Origin: Chryseobacterium kimseyorum
GTDB lineage: Bacteria; Bacteroidota; Bacteroidia; Flavobacteriales; Weeksellaceae
Length of the DNA stretch: 45,418 nt
Assembly: GCF_025971945.1 (NCBI RefSeq)
Contig: NZ_JAPDHW010000023.1
Span: forward strand, 1 to 45,418
Direction: 5' to 3'
The notes under the pieces are model-generated. The model had not been told where the DNA came from and searched no databases. It worked only from the letters and a program-made list of their open reading frames with translations. Positions 41,191 through 45,418 of the stretch are shown here, one piece after another; position 1 is the first letter of the stretch, and every line of letters begins with the position of its first letter. Made by a program: the position numbers and the translations under genes.

Positions 41191-41451
41191 ATGAAAAGTA
41201 CGAGATATACAGCGCTTACCATTTTATTGGTACTAATTAATTGCGCTCAGAAGAAAGAAGGTCGTGAAGATTACAAGAATGAGCATGACAAAGATTTTCT
41301 TCGTAACAAAGTTGGGAATTCTGCTGTACCAAATTCTGAAAAAGCAATTACAGTGGATGATTCGTCGACAGTTTCAAAACAGGCGGAGGAATCACCAACT
41401 AATTACAAAAAAAATAATAAACCAAACACTGGTGTGGGCGGAGCAAGGTAA
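41191..41451 (+). CDS. small lipoprotein of unknown function
   Basis: An 86-residue protein starting one base after the ccoQ stop. The N-terminus has a lipoprotein signal (LLVLINC, lipidated Cys at about position 18), followed by a hydrophilic Lys/Asp/Asn-rich and apparently disordered chain ending NKPNTGVGGAR. I recognise no domain. Tight coupling to ccoNO-ccoQ suggests co-expression. In the gap 41452-41583 there is nothing notable. Confidence 0.7.
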   Translation: MKSTRYTALTILLVLINCAQKKEGREDYKNEHDKDFLRNKVGNSAVPNSEKAITVDDSSTVSKQAEESPTNYKKNNKPNTGVGGAR

Positions 41452-41583
41452 AAACTGTAAGATTTACAAAATAAAATTTTGTAAATTATTTCTGCCAGAT
41501 TATACTGATGCCGCACAGTTAACTTAAAGATATCGAGCTTAAAAACTTCGTAAGGAAAACTCTTTAAGAACAATATTCTCAAT

Positions 41584-41964
41584 TTAGGTGGATTTCGAAA
41601 GGGCTGAATTCAACTCATAATTATTGAGCACCAACTTTAAGATAAAATATACATAGTCCTGTTCAAATGTTAATTTATTCTTCAATTCTTTAGATATATC
41701 AACGGATTGTAAATCCTTTGATAACTGCGCATAAATGGTTAAGTCGTCACCGATTACACGTATTCGAGAGTTGCCATCAATTTTCTTAACGAGTTGATCA
41801 TTCAAGGTTCGTACTTTTACAAAGACTTCAATTAATTTAGGATTAAGATTCATGCGTCCAGCATATCTCTCAATGATGTTGATCTTAAACGACTCAAATG
41901 TAATCATATTAAATACCAGTGATGAAGAAGGATCCTGAGTGTTGATTTCTAGTTTGTAATTCAT
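41584..41964 (-). CDS. hypothetical protein
   Basis: A 126-residue protein I do not recognise. It is predicted mostly helical, with no signal peptide, membrane segment or cysteine. It is convergent with the cco operon and divergent from the Crp/Fnr gene 258 bp away. Composition looks coding (mixed polar and hydrophobic, no long biased runs). No -7 consensus is evident upstream. Confidence 0.55.
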   Translation of the reverse strand: MNYKLEINTQDPSSSLVFNMITFESFKINIIERYAGRMNLNPKLIEVFVKVRTLNDQLVKKIDGNSRIRVIGDDLTIYAQLSKDLQSVDISKELKNKLTFEQDYVYFILKLVLNNYELNSALSKST

Positions 41965-42119
41965 GAATTTGATATTGTTATTCTAACTTAAAATTTAAGG
42001 GCTTAAATTTATGAAAGAATTTTTTTTACTAGTATGTTTTAGACCATAGGTCCTGACATAAAATAATTTGGAGTTAAAAAATTGCTATGGCATTAAAGAT
42101 CTAGAAAATCTTTTTCAAT

Positions 42120-42137
42120 CAGTGATCACAGTCATAA
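42120..42137. promoter_or_regulatory. Crp/Fnr-like site B
   Basis: CAGTGATCACAGTCATAA keeps the core TGA-N6-TCATAA of palindromes A and C. Its centre is 36.5 nt before the last G of a degenerate -7 box (TATTTTAG, 42158-42165). The downstream gene encodes a Crp/Fnr protein, so it may be an autoregulatory site. Confidence 0.45.
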
Positions 42138-42222
42138 AGACAAATATACATAAATGGTATTTTAGAATATTCTGTAATGACCAATAATTTTTAAGATTAT
42201 CAATCACAATAAATAACTAATT

Positions 42223-42816
42223 ATGATTATTGATGAAAAGCTACTTATAGCTTCTAAAACTGAATTAATCGTTCTTTCAAGGGAAGAAGACCTCTTTTCA
42301 GTAGGAGATATTCCTCAAAATTATTTTCAGGTTAAGAGTGGATGCTTAAAAGTTATAAACGAAAGAGAGGGTAATCGTCAATTTATTCATGATTTTTCTA
42401 ATGCGGGAGACCCGGTAGGGGAAACATTTTTATTTACTGACAATCCTTATAACATTACTGCAATTGCACTTAATTCATGTAGTGTTTATGCATTGCCTAG
42501 GGAAACATTCTACAAATTTCTACTAAATTACCCAAACATACAGTCGAGACTCATTCAACATATTTCTGATAGCGCCAACTATAGGATGACGTTAATAAAT
42601 CAGATAGCGTATAGTGAACCACGTCAAAAGATTATCGCAGTAATTGATCACTTTAAAATGCTGAAAAAGCATCGAAAAAAGCGATACGAGGTCCCATTTA
42701 CAAGACAGCAATTGGCTTCGTTGACAGGTCTGCGTGTTGAGACCGTTATACGTACGGTAAAAACGATGGAATTTGAAAACATCGTTAAAATTATTGATGG
42801 GAAAATTTTCATATAG
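42223..42816 (+). CDS. Crp/Fnr family transcriptional regulator
   Basis: A 197-residue regulator. The cNMP-binding-like domain (about 15-115) includes REEDLFSVGDIPQNYFQVKSGCLKVINEREGNRQFI and GDPVGETFLF. The C-terminal winged HTH (about 150-195) has FTRQQLASLTGLRVETVIRTVKTMEF. No cysteine cluster for an Fe-S cluster is present, so oxygen sensing of the FNR kind is unlikely; heme, a redox signal or no ligand is possible. It lies near a high-affinity oxidase and the iron-storage-like DUF892 gene, and sites A, B and C are candidate targets. Confidence 0.9.
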   Translation: MIIDEKLLIASKTELIVLSREEDLFSVGDIPQNYFQVKSGCLKVINEREGNRQFIHDFSNAGDPVGETFLFTDNPYNITAIALNSCSVYALPRETFYKFLLNYPNIQSRLIQHISDSANYRMTLINQIAYSEPRQKIIAVIDHFKMLKKHRKKRYEVPFTRQQLASLTGLRVETVIRTVKTMEFENIVKIIDGKIFI

Positions 42817-43362
42817 TTATTAAGTACCCTATAATTTAAAATATATGTGCTATTAAATAATGAATTAATAATCTGAAGATCTTTACTAAATTTTAACTGT
42901 GTTGGAATACCCCCACCCCCAATAAAGATCCTACCATTAATGACCTCGAAAGAGCTTCGATTTTCAAGTCATTAGAAGTAAGTGCAAACTGAACTTTCTT
43001 CCTGATCATGTAAGAAACCATACCAATTACCTACGTCATCTTATCTTGCCATATTCTGATTATCTTCATTTATAATCCCATTATAGAAGATCTTTAGAAG
43101 TATCTCTTTAGTATTCCAGCTCCATAATGCGGTCTTTCATAGCACATTGAAATAAATAATTCCAGTTGTTCGATACTGAATACTACAGTTTCATAGCTCT
43201 GTAGTCATCATAGCTTTATGACTACATATTGCTGTTGGTATAAGTATCTTAGATTACGTGCAGAAGTGTACTTGGCAAAAAAACAATTTTTCATCGCAAC
43301 ATTGTATTTGTCATATCACATAGCTTCCGCTTTTTAGATTAAAAAATGAGCATGTTAAGTCA

Positions 43363-43380
43363 TTATGACTAATGTCATAA
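43363..43380. promoter_or_regulatory. 18-bp palindrome, Crp/Fnr-like site C
   Basis: TTATGACTAATGTCATAA has perfect 7-bp arms around TAAT. Its centre is 36.5 nt before the last G of the one-mismatch -7 box GATCTTTG (43401-43408). It precedes the DUF892 gene. The rest of the 630-bp gap (42817-43446) contains short broken frames on the minus strand and an imperfect tandem repeat around 43190-43225. Confidence 0.7.
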
Positions 43381-43446
43381 AACAGGATGTTATTATGAAT
43401 GATCTTTGTTATTAACGCTTATACAATCATCTAAAACAAATTATAT

Positions 43447-44007
43447 ATGAAAAAGACAGAAAATCAGAATGCAAATTCTACGGGAAACATCAAGGCAAAA
43501 TCTTCAGCGGCGGAAGGGCTGAGAGAATTGTTCATCGATGAGTTGAAAGACATTATTTATGCAGAAAGGGCATTGCTGAAATCTTTGCCGAAAATGGCTA
43601 AAAATGCAACCGAACCTAAACTTGTATCTGCAATAGAAGAGCATGTAAAAGTTACGGAAGGTCAAGTGCAAAGATTAGATCAGATCTTTGAAATTCTTGG
43701 GGAATCTAACCGGGGTAAAAAATGCGATGCCATGGAAGGTCTTATTAAGGAAGGTGAAAGTATTATGGAAGAAACAGAAGCAGGTCCTGTGAGAGATGCG
43801 GGAATCATTTCCGCTTCGCAGAAGATCGAACATTATGAGATTGCATCTTATGGAACATTGGCTGCTTTCGCAAAAACGCTTGGCGAAGACGAAATTTCCT
43901 CACTACTTGAAGCGACCCTTGCAGAAGAAAAAGAAGCAGACGCATTGTTAACTGATTCTGCATATAACACTATCAATTTTGAAGCTGCTGAAGAGGATAA
44001 TAATTAA
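43447..44007 (+). CDS. DUF892 (YciF/YciE-type) ferritin-like protein
   Basis: A 186-residue protein with a disordered N-terminus (about 1-24) and a four-helix ferritin-like bundle: LRELFIDELKDIIYAERALLKSLPKMAKNA, EHVKVTEGQVQRLDQIFEILGE, KIEHYEIASYGTLAAFAKTLGE and TLAEEKEADALLTD. The Glu and His residues of these helices (E in IYAERA, H in EEH, E and H in KIEHYE, E in AEEKEAD) are the expected di-iron ligands. YciF-like proteins are linked to stress responses. It is preceded by palindrome C and followed by a strong terminator, so it is a single-gene unit. Confidence 0.9.
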   Translation: MKKTENQNANSTGNIKAKSSAAEGLRELFIDELKDIIYAERALLKSLPKMAKNATEPKLVSAIEEHVKVTEGQVQRLDQIFEILGESNRGKKCDAMEGLIKEGESIMEETEAGPVRDAGIISASQKIEHYEIASYGTLAAFAKTLGEDEISSLLEATLAEEKEADALLTDSAYNTINFEAAEEDNN

Positions 44008-44015
44008 ATAACTTT

Positions 44016-44049
44016 ACATCAAGCTGGTTTTGCAGCTTGATGTTTTTTT
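44016..44049 (+). terminator. rho-independent terminator after the DUF892 gene
   Basis: ACATCAAGCTG and CAGCTTGATGT form a perfect 11-bp stem with a GTTTTG loop, followed by a T run. Confidence 0.9.
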
Positions 44050-44064
44050 AAACCCATATAATAG

Positions 44065-45243
44065 ATGAGCACGCACTATATTTTTAAAGTTATTCCTATC
44101 GTTACGGCTTTTGTGTTTTCATCGGTGTCGGCACAGCGAGGAATTCCTCCCAAGGATATTACAAAAATTACCCATTCTACCAATTACCCGGAACATCTCG
44201 ATTTCCTCCCCGAAATGGTTAATCTCTTAAAAGTTCCGGACGGATGGACGGTATCGATCGCTGCTTCAGGTTTAGGAAAACCGAGAATGCTTTATCATAC
44301 TCCCAATGGAAATCTTTACATCACAAGACGTGATACAGGAGATGTGCTCCTTTTAAAAGATACCAACAACGACGGCAAATTTGAGGAAGTAAAAACTGTG
44401 GTAGCAGAATTTAAAGGCGTCCACGGAATTACTATGAAAGATGGATTGATGTATTTATGTAACAATAATGAATTGCGCAGATACACAGTCAACACAGACG
44501 GAACATTGTCCAATAAACAAATGCTTTTTAATGATATGCCGAGTGCAGGACAACATCCCAACAGAACCATGGATTTCGGGCCGGATGGTAAGCTTTATAT
44601 TTCAATCGGAACACTCTGTAATGACTGTAAAGAGTCCGACCGCGAGGCTGCAACGATGATACAGGTTGATCCTTCTACAGGGAAAAGAATGATTTTCGCA
44701 TCAGGTCTTCGGAACACCATCGGTTTTGACTGGCATCCACAGACCAATGAACTTTGGGGAATGGATAACGGCGGTGATGCAAAGGGTGATGACTGGCCAC
44801 CGGAAGAACTTAACAATATAAAAGAAGGTAAAAACTACGGATATCCTTTTGCGTATGCCAAAAAGGAGGTTGATAAAACCCGTGAAGACCCGGCAGGAAA
44901 CAGCAAAGAAAAATGGGTAGAAACCACTGAGCCTTCTTCTGCCGAATACCAGGCGCATATGGCACCTATCGGATTTCAGTTTTTCCCGGCAGGTTCTCCT
45001 TACAGTGGAGACGCGTTGGTTAGCTGGCACGGATCCTGGAACAGAAGCAAACCTGTTGGTTTTAAAGTGCAGAGAATCAGGTTTTCTAACGGCAAGCCGA
45101 TAGGGGCAGATGACTTTTTAACTGGTTTCCTTAAAGGTAAAACGAGATTTGGAAGGCCCGCAGGTGTGGCAATTACGGCATCAGGTACTGTCTATATATC
45201 TGACGATGCCAACGGTGTCCTTTACAGTATTAAGCAAAAATAA
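44065..45243 (+). CDS. PQQ-dependent sugar dehydrogenase / sorbosone dehydrogenase-like protein
   Basis: A 392-residue exported beta-propeller: signal peptide about 1-23 (ending SSVSAQ), then GLGKPRMLYHTPNGNLYITRRDTGDVLLLKD, GVHGITMKDGLMYL, TMDFGPDGKLYISIGTLCNDC, ASGLRNTIGFDWHP and GMDNGGDAKGDDWPPEELN, as in soluble glucose/sorbosone dehydrogenases that use PQQ and calcium. I see no PQQ biosynthesis gene here; cofactor could be imported. It probably oxidises an aldose in the periplasm. The next gene starts 6 bp after its stop and also seems to be a beta-propeller. Confidence 0.88.
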   Translation: MSTHYIFKVIPIVTAFVFSSVSAQRGIPPKDITKITHSTNYPEHLDFLPEMVNLLKVPDGWTVSIAASGLGKPRMLYHTPNGNLYITRRDTGDVLLLKDTNNDGKFEEVKTVVAEFKGVHGITMKDGLMYLCNNNELRRYTVNTDGTLSNKQMLFNDMPSAGQHPNRTMDFGPDGKLYISIGTLCNDCKESDREAATMIQVDPSTGKRMIFASGLRNTIGFDWHPQTNELWGMDNGGDAKGDDWPPEELNNIKEGKNYGYPFAYAKKEVDKTREDPAGNSKEKWVETTEPSSAEYQAHMAPIGFQFFPAGSPYSGDALVSWHGSWNRSKPVGFKVQRIRFSNGKPIGADDFLTGFLKGKTRFGRPAGVAITASGTVYISDDANGVLYSIKQK

Positions 45244-45249
45244 AAAAGT

Positions 45250-45418
45250 ATGAAAAAATTAATAGTATGCTTACTGATGGTAGGCTGTGCCGCTGCCATT
45301 CCTGATCAGCCTACGGCAAGAATTGAATTTAATGCTCCGGAATCTTATCCTGAAGGAATTGCTTATGACAGTATTTCAAATGTTTATTTTGTGTCCTCAG
45401 CAAGACTTGGCAGCATCG
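45250..45418 (+). CDS. SMP-30/gluconolactonase-like lipoprotein, 5' part
   Basis: The window ends inside this gene; 56 codons are present. It begins with a short lipoprotein signal (LLMVGC, Cys at about 13), then APESYPEGIAYDSISNVYFVSSARLGSI, typical of the first blade of SMP-30/gluconolactonase or NHL-type propellers. As the neighbour makes lactones from sugars, a lactonase or sugar-binding role is plausible. Confidence 0.7.
   Translation, partial: MKKLIVCLLMVGCAAAIPDQPTARIEFNAPESYPEGIAYDSISNVYFVSSARLGSI

Noticed and set aside
42893..43021. 42-codon minus-strand ORF annotated as a gene
   Set aside because: It is too short and has no promoter, leader features or known family; treated as part of a possible decayed region.

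Overview
The window looks like chromosomal DNA of a flavobacterium, most likely Chryseobacterium or a close relative (Bacteroidota). The evidence is low GC, weak Shine-Dalgarno sites, several upstream boxes matching the Bacteroidota -7 element TAnnTTTG, a fused ccoN-ccoO cytochrome oxidase gene, and protein styles typical of the group (DUF6428, MBL-rhodanese fusion, split YeeE pair). The species assignment is inference.

Layout. (1) 1-3602: a palindromic repeat, mnmE with an in-frame low-complexity insertion, then a tyrosine recombinase and an excisionase-like HTH gene directly behind the mnmE 3' end. This looks like the stub or left end of an integrative element. (2) 4074-9712: AraC regulator, TolC-type outer-membrane protein, EmrA-type adaptor, 14-TM MFS pump and TetR regulator, a tripartite drug-efflux unit. 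(3) 9756-20516: a block of flavin- or NAD(P)-dependent oxidoreductases (two luciferase-like monooxygenases, a nitronate-monooxygenase-like protein, an F420-reductase-like protein, two SDRs, an OYE) interleaved with one HxlR and three AraC regulators, plus a decayed SDR tail. Two related minus-strand gene tails (about 3.75 kb and 20.9 kb) flank regions 2 and 3. (4) 21141-27233, minus strand: an arsenic operon, arsR-DUF6428-methyltransferase-DoxX-chrA-metallophosphoesterase-arsC-GNAT-acr3, with two near-identical operator-like sites. (5) 27343-31548: a Crp/Fnr regulator and a reduced-sulfur module (TauE/SafE, persulfide dioxygenase-rhodanese, two YeeE halves). A perfect 23-bp repeat lies at the same distance from a -7-like box in two of its promoters. 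(6) 31908-36930, minus strand: ClC chloride channel, NhaA antiporter, secreted pectate-lyase-like protein. (7) 37.2-43.4 kb: small and decayed genes, ccoNO-ccoQ without ccoP, an unrecognised gene and a second Crp/Fnr regulator. (8) 43447-end: a DUF892 ferritin-like protein, a PQQ-type sugar dehydrogenase and the start of a beta-propeller lipoprotein.

The most interesting signal is regulatory. Three sites of the form TGA-N6-TCATAA (37368, 42120, 43363; two are 18-bp palindromes) each have their centre exactly 36.5 nt before the final G of a TAnnTTTG-like box. That is where a class II Crp/Fnr activator would sit. One site precedes the local Crp/Fnr gene itself, one precedes the DUF892 gene, and one has a perfect -7 box but drives only an undescribed short transcript (a 48-codon ORF or an sRNA). 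No complete CRISPR, toxin-antitoxin or phage defence system was seen, and no rRNA or tRNA gene was recognised.
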